A model generated the notes under the pieces. It saw only the letters and a list, made by a program, of their open reading frames with translations, made no database searches and had not been told where the DNA came from. 64,000 bases of DNA from Molossus alvarezi (taxonomy: Eukaryota > Chordata > Mammalia > Chiroptera > Molossidae), in contig CM073887.1 of the NCBI GenBank assembly GCA_037176705.1, forward strand, positions 85,260,348 through 85,324,347, written 5' to 3'. Position 1 is the stretch's first letter. Every line of letters starts with the position of its first letter. The translations under genes were made by a program, and so were the position numbers. Shown one piece after another: positions 22,332 to 34,230 of the stretch.

Positions 22332-25066
22332 AATGTAAATGGATTAAATGCTCCAATCAAAAGACACAGAATAACTGAATGGAGAAGAAAGCATGACCCA
22401 TATATATGTTTTCTACAAGAGTCCCAAGCAAATGGAAACAAAATAAAACCTGAGGTAGCAATACTCATATCAGATACACTTCAAAATGAAGGCCAGAGCA
22501 AGAGACAATGAAATTCACTACATAATATTAAAAGAATTGATCCAACAAGAGGATATAACCCTGGTAAACACATATGTACCCAATATAGGAGCACCAAAAT
22601 ATATTTAAAAACTTATGGAGGACTTAAAGGAAGAGACTTTAGTAGAGGAACTTAACACCCCCACTGGCATCACTTGATAGATCAGATACACAAAAAATTA
22701 ACAAGGAAACTGAGAGCCTAAATATACACTAGATCAGATAGATTTAGTTGATATTTACAGAGTATTTCACCCCCAAACTGCAGAATATACATTCTTCTCA
22801 AGTGCACATGGGACATCCTCAAAGATAAACCACATGTTAGGACACAAACGAAGTCTCTACAAGTTCAAGAAGATTAAAATCATATCAATCATCTTCTCAG
22901 ATCACAGTGGCATGAAACTAGAAATCAATTACAACAAAAACACCCCAAAACATTCAAACACATGGAGGCTAAATAGCATGTTATGAAACAATGAATCAGT
23001 TATCAGTGAGATCAAAGAAGAAATAAAAAACCTCCTGGAAACTAATGAAAATGAACACACAGCAACACAAAATCTATGAGACACAGCAAAAGCTGTGTCC
23101 TGAGAGGGAAGGTCATAATTCCTAATTGACTATCTAGCCCACAACTTAAAAAATTAGAGAACAAAAAAAAAATTCAGAGTAAGTAGATGGGAAAAAATAA
23201 TATAGATCAGAGAGGAAATAAATAAAAAAAATTCGGATAAGGGAAACTAAAAAACAATCACATTTACCATTGCAGCAGCAACAACAAAATACCTATTAAT
23301 AAACTTAACCAAGGAAGTAAAAGACTTATTCTCAGAAAACTACAGGACATTGAAAAAAGAAATAGAGGAATATATGAAAGTTTGGAAGCATGTATAATGT
23401 TCATGGATTGGAATAATCAACATCATTAAAATGTCCATACTACCCAAAGCAATCTATAGATTCAATGCAATCCCTATTAAAATACCAATGACATATTTCA
23501 CAGATGTAGAACAAATATTCCAAAAGTTTATATGGAACCAAAAAGACCCCAAATAGCCACAGCAATCTTGAAAAAGAAGAACAAAATTGGAGTGATCACA
23601 ATACTGGATATCAGGTTATAGGACAAAGTTAGTGAAATCAAAACAGCCTGGTAGTGGCACAAGAACAGGCATATAGATCAGTGGAACAGAACAGAGAACC
23701 CAGAAATCAACTCAATACATTATACTCAATATTTTCAAAGGAGACAAAACTTATAATAAAGACAGTCTCTTCAATAAATGGTATCAGAAAATTGAACATG
23801 TACATGCAAAAAAATGAAACTAGACCACTAAATTACACCATACATAAGAATAAACTCAAAATGGATAAAAGACTTAAATGTAACCTGTGAAACCATAACA
23901 ATCCTAGAAGAAAATGTAGGAAGAAAAATCTCAGACATCATATGTAGCAAAATTTTCACTGATACATTGCCTAGGGAAAGTGAAACAAAGGAAAAAATTA
24001 GTAAATGGGACTACATCAAACTAAAAAGCTTCTATACAGCAAAAGAAACCATCAACAAAATGAAGAGGGAACCAACCATATGGGAGAATATATTTGCCAA
24101 TGATACATCAGATAAGGGGTTAATGTACAAAATATATGGAGTACACATACAATTCAACAAAAGGAAGACAAGCAATCCAGTTAAAAAATGGACAGAGGAC
24201 CTAAATAGACACTTCTCTAAACAGGATATACAAATGGCCAAGAGACATATGAAAAAATGCTCAATTTCACTGATCATCAAAGAGCTGCAAATTAAAATGA
24301 CTTTGAGATATTACCTCATACCTGCCAGAATGGCTGCCATCAACAAATCCTCAAACAACAGGTGCTTGTGAGGGTATAGAGAAAAGGGGACTCTAGTACA
24401 CTGCTGGTGGGAATGCAAACTGGTGTAGCCACTGTGGAAAACAATATGGTGTTTCCTCAAAACATTAAAATTGAACTGCCATTTGACCCAGTGATCCCAA
24501 TATTTAGAATATATCCTAAGAACCCAGAAACACCAATCAGAAAGAATATATGCATCTCTATGTTCATAACAGTGCTATTTTCAATAGCTAATATCTGAAA
24601 ACAGTCAACATGTCCATCGGTTGATGAGTGGATAAAAAGGCTGTGGTACATTTGCACAATGGAATACTATGCAGCTGTAAGAAAGAAAGATCTTACCCTT
24701 TGAAATTACATTGAGGACCTGGAGAGTATTATGCTAAACAAAATAGACCAGTCATAGACAAGTATCACTTGTCACATGATTTCACTCATTTGTGGAACAT
24801 AATGAACAAAATAAGGTGTTGAACAAAGTAGATGCAGAGACATGGAAGTAGGGAACAGACTGACAAAACTCAGAGAGAAGGATGGTGGGATGGCAGGAAG
24901 AGATAAACCAAAGAACTTATATGCATATATGCACAACCAATGAACACCGACAACAATGCATGAGGGGGTGGGGGTGGGCAGGAGTTGGGAGGGGAATGTC
25001 AATGGGGAAAAAAGGAAGGACATCTGTAATACTTTCAACAATAAAGATATTTCAAAATAAATAATC
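22332..25066 (+). mobile_element. LINE-1 copy A, 3' part (ORF2 remnant and 3' UTR)
   Basis: Resumes at the exact ORF2 codon region where 12950 stops ('aaatggattaaatgctcc') and carries endonuclease, RT and C-terminal remnants. A G-rich 3' UTR ('gggggtgggggtgggc' near 24964) and the tail 'acttt-caacaataaagat' close it. The longest surviving frames are at 23967-24371 ('[20 protein letters not shown]') and 24407-24598. Many stops make it inactive. The endonuclease-to-RT middle is shorter than a complete ORF2, so an internal deletion (around 23200) is likely. Confidence 0.88.
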
Positions 25067-25472
25067 TGACACAAACAAACAGACAGACAAAAGACCTCAG
25101 AAAGAACTTACCCTGTGGTGTTTGTCCCAGTATGAAGGGCCCTAGCAGCCTTGCTTTTTCTTTTTTCCTACCTAACTCTCTGCTGTGCTTTAATTTCTTG
25201 AGAGTAGTGGTCAGCTGCTCTGCATGCTCTCCTGCACTAGCTGAGGTCCAAGCTTGCTTTCTGATAAGTAGGCTACGGCTTATTCTCCCTTCTACATCCT
25301 TGGGGATTAAAAGGAAGAGTATGCCAGGGAAGAGATTGGGTCTGTGGCTCTATGACCATCTGAAGGAGTTATTTGCTTTTACTCTACAGAGAAGTCCTGA
25401 CTCCTTAATGACAAGAGATTGATCTGGGTCTTTTCCTTTGACTTGCCTAGGAATTTTTCTAACCATCTCATC
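25067..25472. other. anonymous sequence
   Basis: Starts with an A/C-rich 'acaaacaaacagacagacaa' patch. I see no gene and no other repeat. Confidence 0.45.
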
Positions 25473-25485
25473 TTCCATGGTTCTT

Positions 25486-25567
25486 TTTTTTTTTTTTAAT
25501 CCTCACCCGAGGACATTTTTTCACTTTTTGTTCAGATAGAGCGGGAGGGAGGGAGGGAGGGAGGGAG

Positions 25568-25619
<52 letters not shown>

Positions 25620-25776
25620 TCGATGTGAAAGGTACACATCGAGTGGCTGCCAACCGCACGACCAACCAGGGCCGGGACAAACTGCAACCGAGGTACATGC
25701 CCTCAGCGGGAACCCAACCTGGGTCTCTCTGGACCGCAGGCTGACGCTGTAACTGCTGAGCCAAACCGGCCAGGGC
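25486..25776 (-). repeat. VES-type SINE with expanded (GGGA)n/(GA)n
   Basis: Minus-strand full-length VES. Its pyrimidine tract is expanded (plus-strand GGGA repeats at 25544-25570 and GA repeats to about 25616). A 13-bp duplication, ttccatggttctt, flanks it at 25473-25485 and 25777-25789. Confidence 0.94.
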
Positions 25777-25789
25777 TTCCATGGTTCTT

Positions 25790-26444
25790 ACAGCGATGTT
25801 TCTGCAATAGCAGTTGGCCTGTTATATGCCTAGTGTTTCTGATAATACATCCAGAGACTAAATCTGTACTCTAGAATTCTCTTCTTACCCAATTCTCCCA
25901 CCACTTTCTTCTCTTTGCCTTCCTCCCTCCCTCTTCCTTCTTCCTTCCTCCTCTACTCACTCCCTCCTCCCCTCCTTGAGATTTCTATGCTTCGTTCATT
26001 ATTATGATTCCACTGCAGCAATTTGGCAAGAACATTCTTTGCCTTGCCAATGAAACTTTATACAACCTTAACTGTTATCCTCTAGTTAGTGAGTCTAAAA
26101 AGTGAATGATAGTGGCCGTGGTGATGGTTCTCTTATCATTCAGGAGCATGTTCTTAAACCTCACATGAGGCTCTGCATCCACCAATGATTTCTTACTTAT
26201 GGGGAGAACACACATGCTATATGTCAGATGCTTGGTGACAGAAAAAAGAAATTACAAGTCCTTGTTTTAGTCATTAGCCTTGATTTCTCTTCTATCCCTG
26301 GCACATGTAAGTCATAATATTGGCTACCTGTTTTCTTTTACCTGTTCCTAGCCCATATTACTAATATTGAGAATAATCATAATGGGTTTGTGGTATGGCT
26401 AGTTTGGAATCTGTCCCCATCACTAAATTTGATCCTATGGCTAA
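25790..26444. other. anonymous sequence with pyrimidine-rich patch
   Basis: A CT-rich simple stretch lies at about 25905-25980. No gene and no named repeat recognised. Confidence 0.45.
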
Positions 26445-26460
26445 GGATCCTGGTTTTATT

Positions 26461-26723
26461 CATTTATTATTATTATTATTATTATTACTATTTATTCTTC
26501 ACCAGAGGATATTTTTCTATTTATCATCAAATAGAGTGGGAGGGAGACAGAGAGACAGAGAGAAACATTGATGTTATAGAGCCACATCGACTGGTCGCCT
26601 CCTGCACGATTGGACCAAGGCTGAAGATGAACTTCAATGGAGTATGTGCCCTTGACGGAATCGAACCTGCAATCATTGGTCCGCAGGTGGACGCTCTAAC
26701 CTCGGAGCCAAACTGGCCAGGGC
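26461..26723 (-). repeat. VES-type SINE with (TTA)n tail
   Basis: Minus-strand VES, more diverged than its neighbours. The A tail has become a (TAA)n microsatellite (plus-strand TTA repeats at 26465-26488). Duplications 'ggatcctggttttatt' (26445-26460) and 'ggacactggttttaat' (26725-26740) flank it. Confidence 0.9.
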
Positions 26724-26893
26724 AGGACACTGGTTTTAATATAGGACACTAATTACTGTGTCCCAGCATACCTTTTGCTGTTTTAATACAGTGTTCATTT
26801 TCATGCTTCTTGATTTGTCTTTATCATTTTTTTTTTAAGTGTCTTGCTTAGACTGGGATCATAGTGACTATGAGTAAGGCTGTTCTGTTACAG

Positions 26894-26983
26894 CTGGTGG
26901 CTGATGAAGACCATCCAAAATGCAAGGAAATTCAGAATCTGATTAAGGCTTGTGCTGCAGTCAGGTCTGCTTCCAAAGTATAG
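26894..26983 (+). CDS. candidate terminal coding exon of an unidentified gene
   Basis: A pyrimidine-rich tract and 'ctgttctgttacag' form a good 3' splice site ending at 26893. They are followed by 29 open codons ([20 protein letters not shown]... ending SASKV) and a TAG at 26981. No repeat matches this stretch, and several AATAAA signals follow downstream, as expected of a last exon with its 3' UTR. I do not recognise the protein. The frame shown assumes the exon starts in phase 0. No upstream exon is visible in the window, so the preceding intron would extend left at least to 1. The alternative is a chance frame. Confidence 0.4.
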   Translation: MVADEDHPKCKEIQNLIKACAAVRSASKV

Positions 26984-28230
26984 GACATTTGAAGGACTGG
27001 TGGACTTGTGTGCTACTCACAGTGAGGCAACAGGACTGTAACCAGATAAGCTCTTGTCTCTACTAGAATTAAAATGTTAAGTCAAATTGGTCCTTTTTTC
27101 ACTCTTCTTAAAACTTAACTAGTTAGACTATATGGATACCAGCATTTAGTTACAAATGTCAAAGGCCTCAGGTGCTGCTTACCTTCTTTTATTGTTCATG
27201 TGGTTATATTTATTTAAAAAATTACAATGAAGGTGCCTGTTTTTGTCTGTACTGTATTCATTAATCATAACTTTCAAAAGTGTGCACTCTTGTGACATTT
27301 TCTTAAATTATACACTGTAAGGAAAAAGCTACGTTGAAAATGGGTTGACCTTTGTACTATTGTAAGATGTATGTTTCAATGTTAATTTGGATTTAGTGCT
27401 TTTACTTTACAAGTTGATTGAAATAGGATTATTATATGATAATTTAAAAACAGGAATCTGGTTTATGTCCTGGATGGTGTGGCTCAGTTGGTTGAAGCGT
27501 CATCCTGTACACCAAAACTGGAGGGTTAAATTTCTCGTTGGGGTGTGCACCTGAGGCAACTGATTAATGTTTTTCTCTCACACTGATGTTCATCTGTCTG
27601 TTCATCTGTCCGTCTCTCAAACCAGTAAAAAAACATTAAAAAATAAATAAAAATAGGACTCTGGTTTATGTTATTTCTTTTTCTCCCATGGCAGTCAACT
27701 TACTTATTGAATGAGTTGCTTTGATCTAACCAGAGTAAATTATGTCAAGTGATTATATATCTTTCTTGATTGTGGTAATTTTCTTATTCTGGTCACCATC
27801 ACTAATTCTCTGTTTAAGTTCTCGTTTTTAGCTGAATCTTTTATCTAGAAAGACTCATCGGGTCCTTGCTTGTTTTAATTTTACAGTCAGATGGGATGAT
27901 TTGCAATGCTATATACATCTTTACAGCCATCTTGAATAAATACATCTTCTAATATGCACAAGATTTAGCAAAAAGATAAAGGCTGGATAAAATGTAGTTT
28001 TAAAATGTCCATATTTTTGTTTAATGTTTTCTCTGCCTTCCTTCCATTATTGCTAATGCAAAAGGCATCAGTAGTGATTTGGTAGTATAAATTTTGTAGT
28101 TATGCTACCCTAGAATAAATTTGTTTTCATTAAATACTTATTAGAGGGTTTAAAAACAGCTTTTTAAATATTATGTGAAATATGGAATATTGCTGTCTTT
28201 TATATTAATTAAATAAAATGTATATGTGAA
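26984..28230 (+). other. possible 3' UTR of the 26.9-kb exon
   Basis: AT-rich, mostly repeat-free sequence (apart from a SINE at 27469-27654). AATAAA signals lie near 27936, 28113 and 28208, the last followed by GT/T-rich sequence. This fits a long 3' UTR with alternative polyadenylation, conditional on the exon call being right. Confidence 0.35.
27469..27654 (+). repeat. older VES-related SINE
   Basis: Head 'cctggatggtgtggctcagt' with a tRNA-like A box, then 'ggagggttaaatttctc' (B-box region), 'gtgtgcacctgaggcaactg' and a TCTC/ATCTGTC tract ending in A-rich DNA. A 17-bp duplication with one mismatch (aggaatctggtttatgt at 27452-27468, aggactctggtttatgt at 27655-27671) flanks it. It lacks the GGTGAGGATTAAA 3' end of the abundant younger set. 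Confidence 0.88.
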
Positions 28231-28567
28231 TGAAATTATTTTGTCCTACACATCATGGCTCTATGAGTAGTTAGTATTCCAGGGGTTCTAATATTTGTTT
28301 AAAGGAATGAAATTTTTGACATTTATAATCTTTTAATTCATGAGAATTTTCAAAGAAGGCAAGTCCTTTGCAGGTGAGAGCAATGGGTTTTATTGAAAGG
28401 CCTTCTTCATAATTTAAGAGCAGAAGAAACATTTATTCTTTTGTCAGTGGTAACAAGCAGCAACCTAGCATTCTTCTAGTCTAGTGGGTTTGCTTACATA
28501 TATTTTCCCAGCAAACTTGTGTGTCAAAAAAGAATCAAAGATTTTTCAACATTTACAAGTAGCTTTT
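28231..28567. other. anonymous sequence
   Basis: No gene and no repeat recognised before the target duplication of the next L1. Confidence 0.45.
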
Positions 28568-28582
28568 AATAAATTTAACCTA

Positions 28583-30267
28583 CATGGATTGGAAGAATTA
28601 ACATAATTAAAATGTCCATACTACCCAAAGCAATCTATAGATTCAATGCAATCCCCATCAAAATACCAATGACATATTTCATAGAACTAGAACAAATACT
28701 TCAAAAGTTCATATGGAACCAAAAAAGACCCCGAATAGCCACAGCAATCTTGAAAAAAAAAAAGAACAAAGTAGGTGGGATCACAATACCAGATATCAGG
28801 TTATACTACAAAGTGACTGTAACCAAAACAGCCTGGTACTGGCACAAGAACAGGCATATAGACCAGTGGAACAGAACTGAAAACCCAGAAATGGACCCAA
28901 GGCAATACGCTCAATTAATATTTGACAAAGGTGGCAAGAGCATACAGTGGAGTAAAGACAGCCTCTTTAATAAAGGTGTTGGGAAAATTGGACAGCTACA
29001 TGCAAAAAAAATGAAACTAGACCATCAACTTACACCATACACAACAATAAACTCAAAATGGATAAAAGACTTAAACGTGACCCGTGAATCCATAAAAATT
29101 CTAGAAGAAAATGTAGGCAACAAAATTTCGGACATCATACGGAGCAGAATTTTCACTGATACATCACCTAAGGCAACAGAAATAAAGGAGAAAATGAACA
29201 CATGGGACTACATCAAACTCAAAAGCTTCTGCACAGCAGAAGAAACAATCATCAAAATGGAAAGGCAACCCACTGTATGGGAGAGCATAATTGCCAATGA
29301 TACATCAGATAAGGGGTTAATTTCCAATATATATAGAGTGCTCCTACAACTCCACAAAAGGAAGACAAAGAACCCAATTAAAAAATGGGCAGAGGAGCTG
29401 AATAGACACCTCTCCAAACAGGACATACAAATGGCCAAAAGACATATGAAGAAATGCTCAACATCACTAATCATCAGAGAGATGCAAATTAAAACAACAA
29501 TGAGGTATCACCTCACACCTGTCAGAATGGCCGCCATCAACAAATCATCAAACAGCAAGTGTTGGCGAGGGTGTGGAGAAAAGGGGACTCTAATACACTG
29601 CTGGTGGGAATGCAGACTGGTGCAGCCGCTATGGAAAACAATATGGTGCTACCTCAAAAAATTAAAAATTGAACTTCCATTTGACCCAGTGATCCCACTG
29701 CTGGGAATATAGCCTAAGAAGCCTGAAACACCAATCAGGAAGAATATATGTACCCCCATGTTCATAGCAGCACTATTTACAATAGCTAAGATCTGGAAAC
29801 AGCCCAAGTGTCCACGAGTAGACAAATGGATAAAAAAGCAGTGGTACATATACACAATGGAGTACTATGCAGCGGTAAGAAAGAAAGATCTCTTATCCTT
29901 TGAGACGACATGGAGGGACCTGGAAAGTATTATCCTCAGTGAAAGAAGCCAAGCAGAAAAAGACAAATACCACATGATCTCACTTATATACGGAATATAA
30001 TGAACATAACAGTCTGAGGAATACAGTAGACCCAGACACATGGAAGTAGGGCACAGACTGACATCCCTCAGAAGAGTGGGTGGTGGGTGGTGGGAAGAGA
30101 TAAACCCCAGAACTTATATGCATGTATGCATGACCAATGGACATGGACATCTAAGCCGGGGATGGGGTGGAGGTGGGGTGGGGTGGGGGGTGCCAATGGG
30201 GTAAAAAGGTAAAATATCTGTAACAAAAAAATAAATAAAAATTCAAAAAAATAAAAAAATAAAAAAA
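28583..30267 (+). mobile_element. 5'-truncated LINE-1 (copy E)
   Basis: A 1.7-kb L1 tail with the ORF2 C-terminal third, a G-rich 3' UTR (30150-30190) and an A-rich tail. A perfect 15-bp duplication, aataaatttaaccta, flanks it at 28568-28582 and 30268-30282. Classic target-primed reverse transcription with early arrest. Low divergence suggests a fairly recent insertion. Confidence 0.95.
28612..30000 (+). pseudogene. L1 ORF2 C-terminal region (copy E), single stop
   Basis: One continuous frame from 28612 to the natural end at 30000, broken only by a TAG at 29710. It begins after the RT active site ('[19 protein letters not shown]'), has the thumb/C-terminal region ('[18 protein letters not shown]' near 29560, the conserved cysteine motif) and finishes 'DKYHMISLIYGI'. 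The endonuclease and RT catalytic domains are absent through 5' truncation, so it is inactive regardless of the stop. Confidence 0.9.
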
Positions 30268-30282
30268 AATAAATTTAACCTA

Positions 30283-30440
30283 GTGCTTCTCAAACTTTAA
30301 TATGAATGCAGGGCACCTGGGGATCTTGTTAAATTGCTGACTCTGGTTCTGTAGATCCGAGGTGGGACTGACAGTTTGCATATCAGAAAAAGGGGCCTGG
30401 TTCCATCAGTGCTTCTCAGAAGGGACCACATTTTAAGTTA
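30283..30440 (+). repeat. MER5A-type hAT (Charlie) remnant
   Basis: 'gtgcttctcaaactttaa', 'cacctggggatcttgttaaa', 'ggtgggactgacagtttgca' and 'gggaccacattttaag' follow the order of the MER5A consensus. It abuts the right target duplication of L1 copy E. Non-coding. Confidence 0.7.
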
Positions 30441-32090
30441 CAAGGATTCAACTAACAACCCCTGTTTCCCTTCCCTGTACCCAGATTCTTCATTTTTCAT
30501 GAGATGCCTTCATAGTAAATGAAGCCTTTTCACAGCTGGAACTAATTCTGTGACCAGGAATTAGTTACCTATGGCCATCATAACTAATGAGCACAAACTT
30601 AGTGGCTTAAAATAACAGACATTCATTATCTTGCAGTTCTATAGAAGTCTGAAATTAGTCTCACTGGGTTAAATCCATCTTTCCCACTAGATGGTAAGCT
30701 CCTTGAAAGCAGGACCTGTGTACTTTCTGTAGTCATTCTGGAAACATTTTAACCTATTAAGTTCTAAAAATTGTGCAATGTGTTGAGGATACAAAGATGC
30801 CCCTAGGAAATATATGGTCTGGTACACAATTAGATACTTTAGAACCTCAGTAAAAGTGGATTGGAATAAGTTATGTCAAAGGTTCAGGAATGTCAGTACA
30901 ACAATAAAGCTCAGAGTAATGAAATTGTGAATTCTGCTGCCTTTTTTGTAGATGATGCAAAGCAAGGTGATAGGCCTTACTACTATAGGAAAACTACTGA
31001 TTTTAATACATTAGATTTTGAGTTTGGAAGTGTAAAATTTTATAAGATAACAAAAACTTTTAATGAGAACTTGAGAACCCAAGCAAAAGAATAATTCAGA
31101 ATCTCAATGGGGTTAGGAGCAGGATCAAGATGCTTCATTTAATGAAATGCTAAAACATCTGCAGAAACTTAATCTAAATCTAACAGTAAAATTCATAACG
31201 TATTCCAACCAGGAAACCACATACCCTGTTCTATCCATTCAAATAATATATTTCTATAATTGGGTGGAATATTTTCCCTTTTCAAAAGTTAATGTTTGGG
31301 TAAATAAGACTAGGGCTAGGTGGAACTTTAAAGATCATGATTTCAAAAGTCCTTTTTAGCTGTAAAATTCTAAAATGGTTTCATTTTACAAATTCGGCTA
31401 GTGAGACCCAGAGATAAATGCCATCTCTAAAACTGAACAGGTGGGTTAAAGGCACACTGTGAGGAGAACCAGGGTACGTAGCACACTGACCTGTGCTGCC
31501 TTACATTAGTTGATAATGCTAAGGATTATCAGAAGGAAAGGGGGAAGAACAGTAAAAAAGGGTACATTTTACAATCTATGAAATAGTAGACTGTATTACA
31601 TGAGCAAAGTCAATGGGATCCTCTCAGCGCTAACGTCTGCACTTTGATATAACATTTAGCATCTCCCAGCGCCATCTTCAATCTAGTCTCATTTATCCTG
31701 GATTGTTTTCTAACTCAGGAGAATGGCTGATAATACAAAAATTATTATCATTTTCATTGTCAAATAACTACAAATCAATATGCCCACATCATTAATGCCT
31801 CCTTAATCCTTCATGGAGCATTATTATCACTGTTTAACCCTTGGTTCAAGAGAATTTAAAAATCCCTAGGCTACCATCATGAGATACATCTATTACTTAG
31901 ATATAATTGAAATAGATTTTTAAAATAATTGCAATTGGCTTTTAGAACTCTTATTTCCATGTTGCTTTTATCATTTATACCTGAACAGCAGACATTTTGT
32001 TAATACCGTTTACTTTTAGAAGAAATTAAAATCCAAAATGGTGGTCAAGTAAAATTCAGAGAGATTTTAAACCTGATTTGCTGCTGTAGA
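30441..32090. other. anonymous sequence, no gene seen
   Basis: Unassigned sequence. The open stretches at 30873-31094 and 31147-31359 are AT-rich with no domain or splice context. Confidence 0.45.
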
Positions 32091-32430
32091 ATTCTGCAAT
32101 GGCTCCCAAGGTGCCCACGCTGGTGTACATACCTCCCAGTTAGGCAATCCAGCACCAGTCTCCATACTGCTGTGGAGGGTTCTTGCTCTTAAGGTTACCG
32201 GTTAAACACTGAGAAATGGGCTGCGTAGAAGTGCTCAGGGCCTAGAAGATGTGGCACACCAGCGGGACAGGAATGAAGAAGCCCAAGAGGAGCTGAATCT
32301 CCCAATAGACAGATGCAGTGCACTGTGGAGGGAAGGGCAGAGTCTGGCGGGGCTCTAGTTCCTGTCCTGGCTCTCTGCAACAGCCTCCAACAAGCATTGC
32401 TGAGAAAGCTCTAGGTTCTCCCATGAAGGA
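32091..32430 (-). other. GC-richer, coding-like stretch, unidentified
   Basis: On the minus strand two overlapping frames of 60-61 codons run here. One includes a hydrophobic stretch ('IQLLLGFFIPVPLVCHIF') followed by stops. The base composition contrasts with the AT-rich flanks, as in an old processed pseudogene or a conserved element. I recognise no protein family. Confidence 0.25.
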
Positions 32431-32519
32431 AATGGAGTTGAATGAAATGGTAAAAAAAGTATCTACCCCTAGATTCTAGATACGAGGTTTTATACTTTTC
32501 TGAAAACCTTCATTTAAAG

Positions 32520-32520
<1 letters not shown>

Positions 32521-32570
<50 letters not shown>
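32521..32570. repeat. (TA)n microsatellite
   Basis: An uninterrupted AT dinucleotide run of about 48 bases, likely polymorphic in length. Confidence 0.97.
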
Positions 32571-32572
<2 letters not shown>

Positions 32573-32730
32573 CATATTTACAGGTTGTGTAAGGCTAAAA
32601 CTTGAGCCTCTGAGTTTTCATATAACCAAGCACCACAAAACACAGTATGGCTGATTACTCTCAAGTGTTAAATGGATTCATAGAAAAGGAAATAAATCAT
32701 TGTAACTGCTCAATTAAGAATGCCCTGTAT

Positions 32731-34214
32731 TATTTTTTGAGGTAACACAATATTGTTTTCCATAGTGGCTGCACCAGTCTGCATTCCCACCAACAGTGCA
32801 CTAGAGTCCCCTTTTCTCCACACCCTCGCCAACACTTGTTGTTTGATGATTTGTTGATGGCGGCCATTCTGACAGGTGTGAGGTGATACCTCATTGTTGT
32901 TTTAATTTGCATCTCTCTGATGATTAGTGATGTTGAGCATTTCTTCATATGTCTCTTAGCCATTTGTATGTCCTGTTTGGAGAGGTGTCTATTTTGTTCC
33001 TCTGCCCATTTTTAATTTTATTCTTATTTATTTATTTTTTTATGAATTTATTTTTGTTACAGATGTTTCTCCTTTCCCCCCCACTGATTCCCTCCTCCCC
33101 CTCTCCCCGCCCTGTCCCCAGCTTTGTTGTCCATGTCTATTGTTCATGCACACATGCATATAAGTTCTGCGGTTTATCTCTCCCTCACCACCCCCTCTTC
33201 TGGGGACTGTCAGTCTGTACCCCACTTCCACATCTCTGGGACTACCCCATTCCTCAGACTGTTATGTTCATTATATTCCACCAATAAGTGAGATTATATG
33301 ATACTTGTCTTTCTCTGTTTGCTCTGCCCTTTTTTTAATTGGGTTCTTTGTCTTCCTTTTGTTGAGCTGTATGAGCACTCTATATATTTTGGAAATTAAC
33401 CCCTTATCTGATATATCATTGGCAATGAAGTTCTCCCATACAGTGGGTTGCCTTTCCATTTTGATGATTGTATCTTTTGCTGTGCAGAAACTTTTGAGTT
33501 TGATGTAGTCCCATGTGTCCATTTTCTCCTTTGTTTCTGTTGCCTTAGGTGATGTATCAGTGAAAATTCTGCTGCGTATGATGTCTGAAATTTTGTTGCC
33601 TACATTTTCTTCTAGGATTTTTATCGATTCATGAGTCACATTTAACTCTGTGATCCCACTTCTAGGAATATACCCTAAGAAGCCTGAAACACTAATCAGA
33701 AAGAATATATGTACCCCATGTTCGTAGCAGCACTATTTACAATAGCTAAGATCTGGAAACAGCCCAAATGTCCATCAGTAGATGAATGGATAAAAAAGCT
33801 GTGGTATATATACACAATGGAGTGCTATGCAGCTGTAAGAAAGAAAGATGTCTTATCCTTTGAGACGACATGGAGGGACCTGGAAAGTATCATCCTAAGC
33901 AAAACAAGCCAAACAGAGAAAAACAAGTATCATATGATCTCACTTATTTGTGGAATATAATGAACATAATATTCTGAGGAATGGGGTAGTCCCAGAGACG
34001 TGGATGTGGGGTACAGACTGACAGTCCCCAGAAGAGGGGATGGTGGGGGAGAGATAAACCACAGAACTTATATGCATGTGTGCATGAACAAAGGACATGG
34101 ACAACAAAACGGGGACAGGGTAGGGAAGGAAGAGGGAGGGGGGAACCAGTGGGGGAAAAAGGAGAAACATCTGTAACAAAAATAAATACATTAATTAAAA
34201 AAAAGAAAAAAAAA
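32731..34214 (+). mobile_element. twin-primed (5'-inverted) LINE-1 (copy F)
   Basis: The right part (about 33646-34214, +) holds the end of ORF2 and the 3' UTR with A tail. The left part (32731-33645, -) is the immediately preceding ORF2 stretch in reverse orientation. The inverted part ends at '...CYLKK' and the direct part begins at the following 'VIPLLGI' region, losing about 25 bases. The outer duplication aagaatgccctgtat at 32716-32730 and 34215-34229 shows one insertion event with 5' inversion. A further L1 tail lies inside the inverted arm. Confidence 0.93.
33019..33322 (-). mobile_element. short L1 3'-end insertion inside copy F
   Basis: About 0.3 kb of L1 tail on the minus strand: plus-strand T-rich start, 'ttgttacagatgtttctcc', a C-rich (G-rich on minus) 3' UTR block, and '...ctgttatgttcattatattc' at the ORF2 end. 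It splits the inverted ORF2 arm. Flanking 'ctctgcccatttttaatt' and 'ctctgcccttttttt-aatt' look like its target duplication. Confidence 0.85.
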
Positions 34215-34230
34215 AAGAATGCCCTGTATA

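Noticed and set aside
25544..25616. Regularly repeated GGGA/GA units that might suggest a CRISPR-like or tandem array
   Set aside because: It is a simple microsatellite within a SINE, with no spacers.
32195..32424. Minus-strand frames resembling an old processed pseudogene
   Set aside because: I could not identify a parent protein, and no A tail or duplication was found. It is listed only as a low-confidence stretch.
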